Shown piece by piece: positions 15,382 through 22,387 of a stretch of DNA of 64,000 bases (position 1 is its first letter; each line of letters starts with the position of its first letter). Made by a program: the position numbers and the translations under genes. The notes beneath the pieces were generated by a model, which was not told where the DNA came from, did not search any database, and worked only from the letters and a program-made list of their open reading frames with translations. Where the stretch lies: positions 1 through 64,000 of the forward strand of contig CAKRDK010000009.1 of the NCBI GenBank assembly GCA_934309475.1, in the 5' to 3' direction. The stretch is from an uncultured Roseburia sp. (lineage in GTDB: Bacteria > Bacillota > Clostridia > Lachnospirales > Lachnospiraceae).

Positions 15382-15675
15382 CTACACCTCTTTCCCAATA
15401 AACGCTGCCAACTCCCTGTATTCCTTTTCCGTCTCCGTAATTACCGCATTCAGTACATCCATACGCTCTGTAATAGCTGTATATACGGCATCCGGTATGT
15501 CTGGCTTAGTTGGCTTTTTCGTTTTTGGTGCGGGCACTTTCTCTCCACAATCTAACAGCACCTTAAGAATCTCCTCTTTCGTCGTACAGTTTAAATCAGC
15601 TAATATCTTAATCTGTTCCCGCTTGTTTTTGGCTTCTCTGTAGCTTCTACAAATATCTTCAATGCTCATATCCAT
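15382..15675 (-). CDS. Small phage protein with helical termini
   Basis: 97 residues: MSIEDICRSYREAKNKREQIKI type N-terminus, NCTTKEEILKVLLDCG that looks like a helix-turn-helix, a KPTKPDIPD linker and a helical C-terminus. Widespread in Firmicutes prophages as hypothetical or HTH-like protein. Follows AGGTGAAG. Confidence 0.55.
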   Translation of the reverse strand: MDMSIEDICRSYREAKNKREQIKILADLNCTTKEEILKVLLDCGEKVPAPKTKKPTKPDIPDAVYTAITERMDVLNAVITETEKEYRELAAFIGKEV

Positions 15676-15700
15676 TTATCTTCACCTCTCAAATTTCAAT

Positions 15701-15880
15701 TTAATCACCTACATAGTTCCACAAAGAGCTGTAATATTCTCTTGCTTCCCAGAACTCATCCTCTGTTATTATTCCATCATTCAAACCCATACGAAACAGA
15801 GATGCTTTACTGATATAAAACCCATTTGTATATATATTTATAAGTTTGCCATTTAATCTTTCAACTTCACTTCGTGTCAT
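15701..15880 (-). CDS. 59-residue phage protein
   Basis: ATG at 15880-15878 preceded by GGAGAATG. The protein starts MTRSEVERLNGKLINIY and contains GLNDGIITEDEFWEAREYY, a short acidic helical unit of the kind used for protein contacts. Not assigned to a family. It fills an otherwise empty 225-base gap between two genes of the same operon. Confidence 0.6.
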   Translation of the reverse strand: MTRSEVERLNGKLINIYTNGFYISKASLFRMGLNDGIITEDEFWEAREYYSSLWNYVGD

Positions 15881-15899
15881 AATAAATCATTCTCCTTTG

Positions 15900-16517
15900 T
15901 TAAATTTCATAAACCTTGTCAGCATACCGCTGGTCGCTGTAGTGGCATTCGTAATACAACACGCTTGCTACACCAGTCATGGTTTCATAACCCTGAGATA
16001 GGCTGTTGATGTAGTACCGGATCCACCCGAATACTTCTGTGATTTTATTTTTGGAAAACCCGAAATTTGTCTTTAGGCAAACACCAATAAGTGAAAAATA
16101 ATTGCAGATTGATGCTGCCAAATATGTCCCGGCGGACTGCATCGAACTAGCCGCAACCTTTCTTTCAACAAGGCTGAAACGCTCTCTGAACGGAACTTTG
16201 TTCGCTTCCTCTTTTACATCTATTCCGCATTTTTCTTTCATGAAATCCTGCAGCTGTTCCGTTGAAAGTCCACCGGATGCCGTTGTTTTCAAATATTCCG
16301 AAATAATATTCTCAACCTTGATAATTCTTCGATTTCCAAAACCGAACTTGTCATGAAGTATCTGAAATGCTATCAACTGCAAATTCAAAAATGATTCCTC
16401 AATCAAAAAATCCGTGTTTCTTTTGTTCTTGGCATAATTCTGGATTCCCACCAGTTCCCTCTCTGAATAGCCTAGGGGCTGCATCTTCTTGGACTTTCTT
16501 CTCAACACATTACTCAT
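15900..16517 (-). CDS. Phage early protein, function unknown
   Basis: 205 residues from the ATG at 16517-16515, which follows GGAGGTGGCAA and overlaps the upstream stop (ATGA). Basic N-terminus (NVLRRKSKKMQPLGYSERE) and a long helical body. No motif recognised. Possibly a DNA-associated protein of the early operon. Confidence 0.6.
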   Translation of the reverse strand: MSNVLRRKSKKMQPLGYSERELVGIQNYAKNKRNTDFLIEESFLNLQLIAFQILHDKFGFGNRRIIKVENIISEYLKTTASGGLSTEQLQDFMKEKCGIDVKEEANKVPFRERFSLVERKVAASSMQSAGTYLAASICNYFSLIGVCLKTNFGFSKNKITEVFGWIRYYINSLSQGYETMTGVASVLYYECHYSDQRYADKVYEI

Positions 16518-16675
16518 TTGCCACCTCCATACATCCTCTGGTACTGTAACTGGTACGGCTCTGCTTTGAACCACTCCATAGCCTTTCTATCGCTGGTCTT
16601 AATCTCCTCATCATATTTCTGCTTGGCGAGTATTTTTCTCAGATTCGCCCGCTTTAACTTACTTTCCTTGCGCAT
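16514..16675 (-). CDS. 53-residue basic phage protein
   Basis: A short gene between two larger ones: ATG at 16675-16673, stop overlapping the next start by ATGA. The protein begins MRKESKLKRANLRKILAKQ and ends QYQRMYGGGK; very basic and helical. Start is one base from the previous stop. Family unknown. Confidence 0.55.
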   Translation of the reverse strand: MRKESKLKRANLRKILAKQKYDEEIKTSDRKAMEWFKAEPYQLQYQRMYGGGK

Positions 16676-16676
16676 C

Positions 16677-17369
16677 TCATCCTCCTGGTTGTGAATTTAA
16701 CAACTGCTTTTCCAGTTCGTCATAGTCATACTGACGCTGGTTAAAGTTATTAAACTTGTTTTTAGTTGCCATTTGCGCCGTTTCCTTTCTCGCCCCATTC
16801 TGAGAACGTGAAAGCCACGAATTCAAAAACCGTTTCGCACCGTTCCGTGTTTTCCGGTTCTTCGGATTAGACAAACACCATGCCTCGATATTCCTTAGTT
16901 CCTGCCTAACGTCAATCCCCGGATAGAGCTGCTGGTATATAACCACGTCGTTCTCCGACACTGCGTATTCTGTGGCATCGTTCAAAAGGAATTTTCCGGC
17001 ACAAGGCGATTCATCGTCCGGTGCAAAACTCTTTTTATCATTTACATTTACATTATCATTTACATTATCATTTACATTAGGTTCTACGTTGGTTCTATTT
17101 TGGTTCTGTTTTGGTTTCGGTTTGGTTACGGTTTGGTTATCGTTTGGTTTTCTTCCGCCCTTTGAACCATTTTCGTACCGCTTGTTGTTTTTATCTATCT
17201 GCGGTTTTGCCATTATAAATATTGCCTTTGCAACACCTGATACCTCTTCCAGCTCCACTTCATTAAGACCATACTCCATGAGCGCCTTTACAGACTGTTT
17301 AAAATCCTCTGGTGGCAAATCCCTGATTGCTTCGTAGAAACTTCTGTAAAATACAATACTGTCTCGCAA
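16677..17369 (-). CDS. DUF6291-like phage replication-associated protein
   Basis: 230 residues. The N-terminal domain (RDSIVFYRSFYEAIRDLP, then VKALMEYGL) followed by NGSKGGRKPN, a low-complexity linker and a C-terminal basic helical domain is the layout of DUF6291 proteins, which occupy the replication-initiator position in many Firmicutes phages. The linker contains tandem NDNV repeats encoded by a TTTACATTATCA-type DNA repeat (17,039-17,080). Replication role is inferred from position. Confidence 0.65.
   Translation of the reverse strand: MRDSIVFYRSFYEAIRDLPPEDFKQSVKALMEYGLNEVELEEVSGVAKAIFIMAKPQIDKNNKRYENGSKGGRKPNDNQTVTKPKPKQNQNRTNVEPNVNDNVNDNVNVNDKKSFAPDDESPCAGKFLLNDATEYAVSENDVVIYQQLYPGIDVRQELRNIEAWCLSNPKNRKTRNGAKRFLNSWLSRSQNGARKETAQMATKNKFNNFNQRQYDYDELEKQLLNSQPGG
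17039..17160. repeat. Short tandem repeats coding the replication-protein linker
   Basis: Units of ATTTACATT(ATC) at 17,039-17,080 and then GGTTxxG(G/T)TTTGGTT units to about 17,145. They encode the Asn-Asp-Val and Lys-Pro/Gln-Asn linker of the DUF6291 protein. Slippage here could change linker length in units of codons. Confidence 0.6.
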
Positions 17370-17376
17370 TTCGAAA

Positions 17377-17805
17377 TCACCCCGTTTCTAAGTCCTTAAG
17401 TAAGTCTCTCAATTTCATTTTCGCCTGATCCGGTGTAAGCTCTGTTATTGTGACCTCAATCCTCGGATTCTCCTTGTCTACCGTCACATCGTGGTAAAAA
17501 TGCGGGATGCATCTCCGATTATCTTCTCGCAGCACAGCCGTTTTCGTAAGACTGTCCTGGATAAACTTTGTTGCACACGACAGGATGTTGTCCCCATCTC
17601 TACGGTTATCTTTTTCAAAACAGTGGTAATAAATCAAAACCGGTTTTTCAATATGCACGCCTTTAAGCTGCTGTCTGATACACCAGCAAACCATGTCTTC
17701 ACTATCTCTCTTCATTCTGCCGCCAACTCTGTAATTCATCCTATTAGCTGCCGTATAATTGTTTAGGCCTTCCAATCTTCCGGGTATCGTAAATTTATAC
17801 TCCAT
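17377..17805 (-). CDS. RusA-like Holliday junction resolvase
   Basis: 142 residues from the ATG at 17805-17803. The N-terminal FTIPGRLEGLNNY and the catalytic region DNRRDGDNILSCATKFIQDSL match the RusA type, where paired Asp residues bind metal and cut four-way junctions. Phages use such enzymes to remove branched DNA before packaging. Start lies inside the end of the Rha gene, so the two are coupled. Confidence 0.7.
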   Translation of the reverse strand: MEYKFTIPGRLEGLNNYTAANRMNYRVGGRMKRDSEDMVCWCIRQQLKGVHIEKPVLIYYHCFEKDNRRDGDNILSCATKFIQDSLTKTAVLREDNRRCIPHFYHDVTVDKENPRIEVTITELTPDQAKMKLRDLLKDLETG

Positions 17806-18529
17806 CAGATCCACCATCCAATCTCATCTGTGAATTACAATCCGAAACCTGCTCCGCAAGGTACGCTGGAAGCGTGTAACAGTCAACAAACTCATGTGCA
17901 TCGGCTAAGTCCTTACGCTTCAATGCTTTGTAACTCTTCATCTTTCCTTCATCATCATAGATTCCAAACTCACGTCTTAACTGATTGTAAATATCTCTAA
18001 ATACTCGCTGGCGCACTGTATGATCCATATATGCTTCTGATTTCTTACCGCCAAGCAGTTCCACTCCTCTACGCCTTACATGTGCTGAAAGCTCATCTGA
18101 TTCTGCTCCAAACAGTGGCATATCATTTTCAATGGAATATACTTTCTGCTCCACGGTTTCAACCTTCTGTTCCAACTCCACCGTTCCCTGTGCCAGCAAT
18201 GCAATCTGTTCCAGTGCACTAAGTGGTTTCTTAACCTGTTCTTCCATATCATGAAAACGATTAATATATTTTGCTGTGAACTCTGTTCCCTTGACTCCTG
18301 TCAGCTTGTGTGCGATAAATTCACAGCCTTTCTTTGTAACCAGATAACATGGTTGCTCTTTGTTCTGACTATTCTTATATGTACTCTCTGTGAAAAAATC
18401 GGACTGTCCAATTTTGGCTTGTCCTAACTGTTCCACATAATTTCTAATATCTCTTAATAATTTACTGTGGTCTTTTCCGACCATATCAGCAACTTCTAAT
18501 GATGTAATTGTTTTCTGTTCTAAATTCAT
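17795..18529 (-). CDS. Rha-family phage regulatory protein (antirepressor type)
   Basis: 244 residues. N-terminal Rha domain: LEVADMVGKDHSKLLRDIR, then CYLVTKKGCEFIAHKL and FTAKYINRFHDME. A coiled-coil follows (ELEQKVETVEQKV), then a C-terminal ORF6C-like DNA-binding domain (SEAYMDHTVRQRVFRDIY). Such proteins act as antirepressors or early regulators. The start follows a CCCCTTTCCC-complement purine-rich site. Confidence 0.8.
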   Translation of the reverse strand: MNLEQKTITSLEVADMVGKDHSKLLRDIRNYVEQLGQAKIGQSDFFTESTYKNSQNKEQPCYLVTKKGCEFIAHKLTGVKGTEFTAKYINRFHDMEEQVKKPLSALEQIALLAQGTVELEQKVETVEQKVYSIENDMPLFGAESDELSAHVRRRGVELLGGKKSEAYMDHTVRQRVFRDIYNQLRREFGIYDDEGKMKSYKALKRKDLADAHEFVDCYTLPAYLAEQVSDCNSQMRLDGGSDGV

Positions 18530-18591
18530 TTAAATCCCTTTCCCCTCCGGGCAATCCCCGGAGGTAATCAATCATGGCTTTCTGTGATATA

Positions 18592-18963
18592 TTAAAATCG
18601 CCATTGGAGTACCGTGGGTACATCGCATTGTTTCTTTTGGCCGCCGCCGGGTGTTTCAACCCTATAGCCAAGACTTCCCGAAAATGTTCCGGAACTCTTC
18701 TCGTGTCCCGCAATGCTTTTAAAATAGGTCTGCGCCATTTGTTTTAATTTCAAATCAATCTCTACAGCATTCTTTCCGGCACTCACACCATTCGGATGTA
18801 AATCTGGTCGAAGAGGAATAACAAAACCGTATTTCTCGCTATTCTTTCGGTTTGGATTTCCACCAAAAATATGGTGTCGCTCCACCGGAGTCGTTCCGGT
18901 AAAATAGCAATGATCCATATCATCTGTGAACACGCTCCACAACTTCTTACTCATGTTCCCCAC
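18592..18963 (-). CDS. HNH-like phage protein with probable C-terminal frameshift
   Basis: 123 residues as read. The core CYFTGTTPVERHHIFGGN and YGFVIPLRPDLHPNG is an HNH/zinc-binding nuclease-like fold found next to phage recombination genes. After QMAQTYFKS the frame yields an atypical Ser/Gly-rich tail. One extra A in the TTTTAAAAG run at about 18,717-18,725 would give instead HCGTREEFRNIFGKSWL and a stop at 18,664-18,662, the normal family end. So there is a one-base deletion, a sequencing error, or programmed slippage. Confidence 0.65.
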   Translation of the reverse strand: MGNMSKKLWSVFTDDMDHCYFTGTTPVERHHIFGGNPNRKNSEKYGFVIPLRPDLHPNGVSAGKNAVEIDLKLKQMAQTYFKSIAGHEKSSGTFSGSLGYRVETPGGGQKKQCDVPTVLQWRF

Positions 18964-19481
18964 TCCTGCTTCATCTTTTCTAATTCATCCGGTGTAGCCG
19001 TCTCAATGCCTAGTTCCTTTGCTTCTTCCACAATCCTATCAATGAAGTGGCTCATTTCAGCAGTATCGTACTCACTAGAACCTTTAATCATTAAATAGGC
19101 TGCAAACTTGCCGTTGTCTTTGATATACTTCCAATGCCCCGGCACTTTCGCAATGTCTACCGCCTTGTCGAGCGTGACGGTGATGTGTTCCCCATCCTCT
19201 TCGTAGATGCTTCCATACTTCTGCAACATCTGTTCGTACACTTCTTCCTTGCTGGATGATATGTCTGGGTGGTTTGCAATCTTTGTCATAAGTACCCATG
19301 CGTAAGCGTTAGCATCAAGACTTCTTTTTTGCTGGTACTTCACCGCCCGGATGCGGAGCAAATCATCTTTTTTCATATCCTCAATCTGACCGGATGCGGA
19401 AGCATCAACCTCAAAGGTGAGGATGATGCCCTGTCCATCAAATGTCCGACTTGCTCCGGTCAGTTTCCCGGTGGTCTCCAT
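18951..19481 (-). CDS. NinB/Orf-like recombination protein
   Basis: 176 residues. KRSLDANAYAWVLMTKIA followed by SKEEVYEQMLQKYG and, near the end, TAEMSHFIDRIVEEAKELGI is the arrangement of NinB/Orf-like recombination mediators, which help load annealing proteins on single-stranded DNA. Overlaps the next gene by 13 bases and touches the annealing protein gene upstream, as expected for a recombination module. Confidence 0.55.
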   Translation of the reverse strand: METTGKLTGASRTFDGQGIILTFEVDASASGQIEDMKKDDLLRIRAVKYQQKRSLDANAYAWVLMTKIANHPDISSSKEEVYEQMLQKYGSIYEEDGEHITVTLDKAVDIAKVPGHWKYIKDNGKFAAYLMIKGSSEYDTAEMSHFIDRIVEEAKELGIETATPDELEKMKQEWGT

Positions 19482-20020
19482 TATTCTTCACCCATTTGAT
19501 GCATAAGCTTCATAAACTGTCGGACGGTCAATTCTTCAAGCGACTTAACCTTGTAGCATCTGCATACATTTTCAACGGTCTGTCCATGTGCCGGAATACA
19601 CCTCTCCAACGTCTTTACATGGCTCTCCGAAATTGGCTTTTCGTTTTCCTGCTGTTCTAAAGCATTCAGCAATTCGTCTGCGCTGCAAAGGCTTGTATCA
19701 ATTCCTATTCCAAGCATTCCTAATGCTCTACCGACTGCGCTTGTCTCGCAGTTTTCAATATACGAAGTCTTATTTATGTATGAGGAATCTTCTTTCTCAT
19801 ACGCATGGCCCACACCAAGCACATTTCCTAATTCATCTTTTACCGTGGCAGACATAATGACTATGCCATCAGCAATAGACTCTATCTTGCTGGAAATGCA
19901 TCCCTCCGGGTACAGCATGCGAAAAACCTTTATTCTCTGGTTTACTTCCGCATAAGCTTTCCCTTTAATATCTGTTGTCTTTATCTCCTTGTTACACTGT
20001 TGCAACAATTTAAAAGTCAT
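19481..20020 (-). CDS. Probable phage single-strand annealing protein (ERF/Sak-like)
   Basis: 179 residues from the ATG at 20020-20018, preceded by AGGAGG. The segments YAEVNQRIKVFRMLYPEG, IVIMSATVKDELG and SYIENCETSAVGRALGMLGIG resemble phage ERF/Rad52-like annealing proteins; the last is the strongest element. It would anneal complementary single strands during replication and recombination. Family assignment is by pattern and position beside the NinB-like gene. Confidence 0.6.
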   Translation of the reverse strand: MTFKLLQQCNKEIKTTDIKGKAYAEVNQRIKVFRMLYPEGCISSKIESIADGIVIMSATVKDELGNVLGVGHAYEKEDSSYINKTSYIENCETSAVGRALGMLGIGIDTSLCSADELLNALEQQENEKPISESHVKTLERCIPAHGQTVENVCRCYKVKSLEELTVRQFMKLMHQMGEE

Positions 20021-20033
20021 CTTCTTAATCCTC

Positions 20034-20222
20034 CTAATCCTCAATATAAACTCTTGTATCATCCAGGCATTTATCACACCAATACTCACCATTAATCTGG
20101 TGCGCCATTTCCTCTTGAATATGTTCTCCGCAGCAAATACAGATAGGTCTTTTTCTCAACCACGCTTCCTGCTCCGCGTCGTGTGCAAAAAACAAATCAT
20201 CATTATCCGGCAACATTCTCAT
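20034..20222 (-). CDS. Small zinc-ribbon phage protein
   Basis: 62 residues with CICCGEHIQ and YWCDKCLDD, two Cys pairs that would bind one zinc ion. Common in early operons of Firmicutes phages; function unknown, perhaps nucleic-acid or protein binding. Start overlaps the upstream gene. Confidence 0.6.
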   Translation of the reverse strand: MRMLPDNDDLFFAHDAEQEAWLRKRPICICCGEHIQEEMAHQINGEYWCDKCLDDTRVYIED

Positions 20223-20427
20223 ACCTCACTCTTTCATCATTACAATCGTCAACGATGTCAACCAGTATCCTTGTGGTGCTATCCGTCTGCCCCACCGCAT
20301 GAATGTCTCCCACATCCGTTACAATGATATTCAAATCTCCTTCAATAGCAACATCTTTCAGTGCCTTTGGTAGTTCTCTTAAAATCTCTTGCAATTTTAT
20401 CTTGTCATCATCTACTAAATGAACCAT
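20203..20427 (-). CDS. Small acidic phage protein
   Basis: 74 acidic residues with an N-terminal helix (DKIKLQEILRELPKALK) and a beta-rich rest (NIIVTDVGDIHAVGQ). Overlaps both neighbours by 20 bases. Not recognised. Confidence 0.5.
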   Translation of the reverse strand: MVHLVDDDKIKLQEILRELPKALKDVAIEGDLNIIVTDVGDIHAVGQTDSTTRILVDIVDDCNDERVRYENVAG

Positions 20428-20620
20428 TTAAAAATTCCTCCATATCCATCTGTTTAAAATCTGTTGCTCTGACCATCCGGTCTAGTTCTGCCCTGCGTCT
20501 CTGCCGTTCCGTCTCTCCGGTTATGCAGTCTTCGCATATACCGTTTTGACCTTCTCCGGCATCCATCGGATGTCCGCATGTTTTACATTTTCTAAAAAAC
20601 ATCTGTCTCACGCTTTCCAA
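20408..20620 (-). CDS. Zinc-ribbon phage protein
   Basis: 70 residues; CKTCGHPMDAGEGQNGICEDC is a four-Cys zinc ribbon, followed by a charged helix. The start could be Met7 (20602). First gene after the conserved-loop hairpin element at 20,649-20,717, whose predicted promoter overlaps this gene's start on the other strand. Confidence 0.55.
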   Translation of the reverse strand: MESVRQMFFRKCKTCGHPMDAGEGQNGICEDCITGETERQRRRAELDRMVRATDFKQMDMEEFLNGSFSR

Positions 20621-20642
20621 TATGTTGCTTTCGTGTTACAAT
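20614..20642 (+). promoter_or_regulatory. Candidate promoter for small RNA B
   Basis: TTTCCA (20614-20619), 17 bases, TACAAT (20637-20642) on the + strand, start near 20649. The -35 box is a poor match; the spacing equals that of the promoter of small RNA A. Confidence 0.35.
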
Positions 20643-20648
20643 AGACGC

Positions 20649-20717
20649 AGAAATACTATGTATTTCCACGATTTAATAGCACCTGTACTCGCCAAAGTTA
20701 TCAGGGTGCTATTTTTT
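20649..20717 (+). ncRNA. Candidate small RNA B: same conserved loop as RNA A
   Basis: A first hairpin GAAATAC/GTATTTC (loop TAT) is followed by a second, AATAGCACC/GGTGCTATT, with a 19-20-base loop containing ACTCGCCAAAGTTA and seven T residues after it. The 14-base loop is identical to that at 271-284 while the stem has no similarity. The loop overlaps the stop codon of the minus-strand gene at 20701. On the minus strand the element would be the leader of the zinc-ribbon gene. I think the T run favours the + strand, but this is unsettled. Confidence 0.45.
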
Positions 20718-20967
20718 TGTCCAACTCTATAAACTCCACATCGGCATCCAGCCTGTCCTTTCTGTGGATAGAGTAGAACGCTTTTATATCCGGATTGCCT
20801 AACAGCGTCATTCCATAGCCAGCTCCGGCGATGATTCCACCAACAAGAACCGCTATCAGTGCCAGCGTTCCATAAATCCCCGGCGAATCAACACAGCATC
20901 CGGCAACAACCGCTACCGCCAAGCCAATTCCTATAAAAGCCTTTCCTACAATTTGCAATGTTCTCAC
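20701..20967 (-). CDS. Small membrane protein, two predicted segments
   Basis: 88 residues with two hydrophobic segments (AFIGIGLAVAVVAGCC and TLALIAVLVGGIIAGAGYGM) and a cytoplasmic charged tail. Preceded by GGGGAGGTGAG. Possibly a superinfection or signalling membrane protein of the prophage; no family recognised. Confidence 0.55.
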   Translation of the reverse strand: MRTLQIVGKAFIGIGLAVAVVAGCCVDSPGIYGTLALIAVLVGGIIAGAGYGMTLLGNPDIKAFYSIHRKDRLDADVEFIELDKKIAP

Positions 20968-20975
20968 CTCCCCTG

Positions 20976-21224
20976 TTAATCTGGAACATCTATCTCTGTA
21001 AATGCAATTCTCACTCCTGCAGCATCCGCCAGCTTATATAAATCTCTAAGTGGCATCTTCTCTGGATGTAACAGTCTGTCTGTAATTGTTCTTGCTGGTA
21101 TTCCGGTTTTCTTACTCACAGCTGCCGTGCTAAGATTTCGCTGTCGGAATCCACCATCAAGTTTTCCTGCGACGTAGTCATATCTCTTTTGGCTTTTGTT
21201 TTCACACAAATTTGTTTTTGGCAT
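20976..21224 (-). CDS. Small helix-turn-helix regulator
   Basis: 82 residues with NLSTAAVSKKTGIPARTITDR, a clear helix-turn-helix, then LRDLYKLADAAGVRI typical of XRE-like proteins. Ribosome site AGGGAG. It is in the early operon downstream of the Cro-like gene and probably tunes early transcription. Confidence 0.65.
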   Translation of the reverse strand: MPKTNLCENKSQKRYDYVAGKLDGGFRQRNLSTAAVSKKTGIPARTITDRLLHPEKMPLRDLYKLADAAGVRIAFTEIDVPD

Positions 21225-21263
21225 ATACTCACGCTCCCTTCTGTTTTTTCTTTTTACTTGTGA

Positions 21264-21294
21264 TATAATCTCCCTACAGGACGTTGCCGCGTCC
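21264..21294 (+). promoter_or_regulatory. Extended -10 promoter and leader hairpin
   Basis: TGATATAAT (21261-21269) is an extended -10 element; the -35 is poor. A short hairpin GGACG/CGTCC follows in the leader (21,279-21,294) before the gene at 21,320. Confidence 0.45.
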
Positions 21295-21319
21295 GAGTAA
21301 TTGAAAGGAGATAACGCTT

Positions 21320-21475
21320 ATGTCTATCTACGAGGAGCTTTCTTTAATCTATGTAAAGAAAAACTCAAATCCTGGAGACTCTCCAGAAAAATTACTTGCC
21401 ATGTATCGCGAAGCGTATGATAAAATAACCAAATGCGACAAGCTGCATGGTGGCAAGGCATTCTCTTTTGAATAG
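21320..21475 (+). CDS. 51-residue rightward phage protein
   Basis: Begins MSIYEELSLIYVKKNSNPG and ends HGGKAFSFE; preceded by AAAGGAG with nine-base spacing and an extended -10 promoter. It is transcribed against the early operon, from the lysogen side. Overlaps the end of the leftward gene at 21392 by 84 bases. A common unassigned type in Lachnospiraceae prophages by its look; function unknown. Confidence 0.55.
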   Translation: MSIYEELSLIYVKKNSNPGDSPEKLLAMYREAYDKITKCDKLHGGKAFSFE

Positions 21476-21601
21476 TTCTTTGCTAATTTGTGCCATAGCC
21501 TTTGAATTTTCGCTTACTGTGTTCATTGCTGGATACACATTCTTTGAATCCTCTGCTAACAGTTCCATCTGCTGGTGGAGGATTTTGCTTTTACATTTCA
21601 C
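21392..21601 (-). CDS. Small leftward protein with C-terminal hydrophobic stretch
   Basis: 69 residues from a GTG at 21601 after GGGAGATGAG. Helical, with a hydrophobic C-terminal stretch (ATMQLVAFGYFIIRFAI). It overlaps the rightward 51-residue gene tail to tail, so one of the two may not be expressed; the rightward gene has better signals. Confidence 0.4.
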   Translation of the reverse strand: MKCKSKILHQQMELLAEDSKNVYPAMNTVSENSKAMAQISKELFKRECLATMQLVAFGYFIIRFAIHGK

Positions 21602-21644
21602 TCTTTCTCATCTCCCTTCTATTAACTAATTCCATTTTGATTAC

Positions 21645-21673
21645 TTGAATTTTTCTTTCGCATATGTTAATAT
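21645..21673 (+). promoter_or_regulatory. Promoter of the 310-nt RNA candidate
   Basis: TTGAAT (21645-21650), 17 bases, TAATAT (21668-21673); start expected near 21680, at the base of the first RNA stem. Confidence 0.5.
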
Positions 21674-21679
21674 TTGCCT

Positions 21680-21990
21680 ACCCTAAAAGCGAAGGAGGGA
21701 TGTTCCCTATGTGGAAGCTTTTTTCTTCGCCCTGCGCTTTGATGAGTATTGGATGCATTACCATCGTCCAATGCAATAAGTGTTTGCAATAGGGCGGAAT
21801 ATTAACGAGTGCCTATCGTTTAAGAAACACGATGTGAAAAGATGGTGTGTGCTACTCTAGCCATCATTCCGGTAATACACAGTCGCGAATGTGTATGAGC
21901 CGTTTAGAGCCGGAACTTTCACATCTCATTGCAGTAAATAGGCTGAAAAGAAGCATTTTCGGTAGTAGTACGCTGAGATGCTTCTTTTTC
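21680..21990 (+). ncRNA. Candidate multi-branched structured RNA, about 310 nt
   Basis: A 350-base gene-free stretch packed with pairing arms. GCGAAG 21689-94/21725-30 encloses AGGGA/TCCCT. CGCCCT 21728-33/21791-96 stacks on TATTG/CAATA and TGCATT/AATGCA. TTAACGA 21802-08/21816-23 has one bulge. GATGTGAAA 21831-39/21917-25 encloses GATGG/CCATC and TTCCGG/CCGGAA, the latter holding ATACACA/TGTGTAT. A ten-pair terminator with AAAGAAGCAT/ATGCTTCTTT and a T run closes it (21,947-21,987). It has its own promoter. The first two stems share bases and may be alternatives. A 27-codon frame at 21,710 with a distant AGGAGGG is probably incidental. I recognise no known RNA class. Confidence 0.5.
21947..21990 (+). 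terminator. Intrinsic terminator of the RNA candidate
   Basis: Stem 21947-21956 with 21978-21987 and a 21-base loop, then T residues. Ends next to the convergent gene at 21989. Confidence 0.7.
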
Positions 21991-22195
21991 ATTTCTTGTC
22001 CGGCATACGGGGCTTAAACTGCTCCAGCGGTACGCCAATCGCATCACATATCCGCATATACTCATTTACTTCAATTCTTCTTTTATCATTCAGCATCATG
22101 CAGAAAATAGGTTCTGGTATTCCTGCTTTCTTAGCAATATGTGCCTGCTTAAGTCCATTTTCTACCAGATACACCTTTATATCGCTTCCCTTCAA
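21989..22195 (-). CDS. Small XRE-type regulator
   Basis: 68 residues: NGLKQAHIAKKAGIPEPIFCMM is the helix-turn-helix, followed by NEYMRICDAIGVPLEQF. Starts at TTG (22195-22193) just after GAGGTGAG. One of three small HTH genes of the leftward early region; probably Cro-like or an accessory regulator. Confidence 0.65.
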   Translation of the reverse strand: MKGSDIKVYLVENGLKQAHIAKKAGIPEPIFCMMLNDKRRIEVNEYMRICDAIGVPLEQFKPRMPDKK

Positions 22196-22291
22196 GTTCT
22201 CACCTCTTTCTGTTTTTGCAATTTTTATTTTGTTTTTCGCAATATATTGATATATTGTTTGCTTTTATACCTATATATTGTGTTTTTTATG

Positions 22292-22340
22292 TTGACATAT
22301 AAACATTTGTTCTGTATAATTACATATGAACATTTGTTCT
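22292..22340 (+). promoter_or_regulatory. Consensus promoter with two LexA-like (SOS) boxes
   Basis: TTGACA (22292-22297), 17 bases, TATAAT (22315-22320): a perfect promoter. Site 1, AAACATTTGTTC (22301-22312), fills the spacer; site 2, GAACATTTGTTC (22328-22339), follows the -10. Site 2 fits the Firmicutes LexA pattern GAAC-N4-GTTC exactly, site 1 with one change. The two are part of a 19-base direct repeat with period 27. This should hold the downstream gene off until DNA damage. Confidence 0.65.
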
Positions 22341-22387
22341 TGCATCGTTCGTTGTGTGTGCCACCCATCAAAGAAAGGATGATGTAT

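Noticed and set aside
17039..17145. CRISPR-like short repeats
   Set aside because: The repeats are 10-12 bases, have no spacers, and code in frame for the linker of the DUF6291 protein.
16972..17337. 121-codon + strand frame with hydrophobic FTLSFTLSFTL repeats
   Set aside because: Antisense of the Asn-Asp-Val linker repeats; no start signals.
18486..18713. 75-codon minus frame overlapping the HNH-like and Rha genes
   Set aside because: It overlaps both neighbours; the third frame here reads as the true HNH C-terminus, so this frame is incidental.
21710..21793. 27-codon + frame starting MWKLFSS
   Set aside because: The ribosome-site-like AGGAGGG is 11 bases away and both fall in predicted RNA stems; the codons look incidental.
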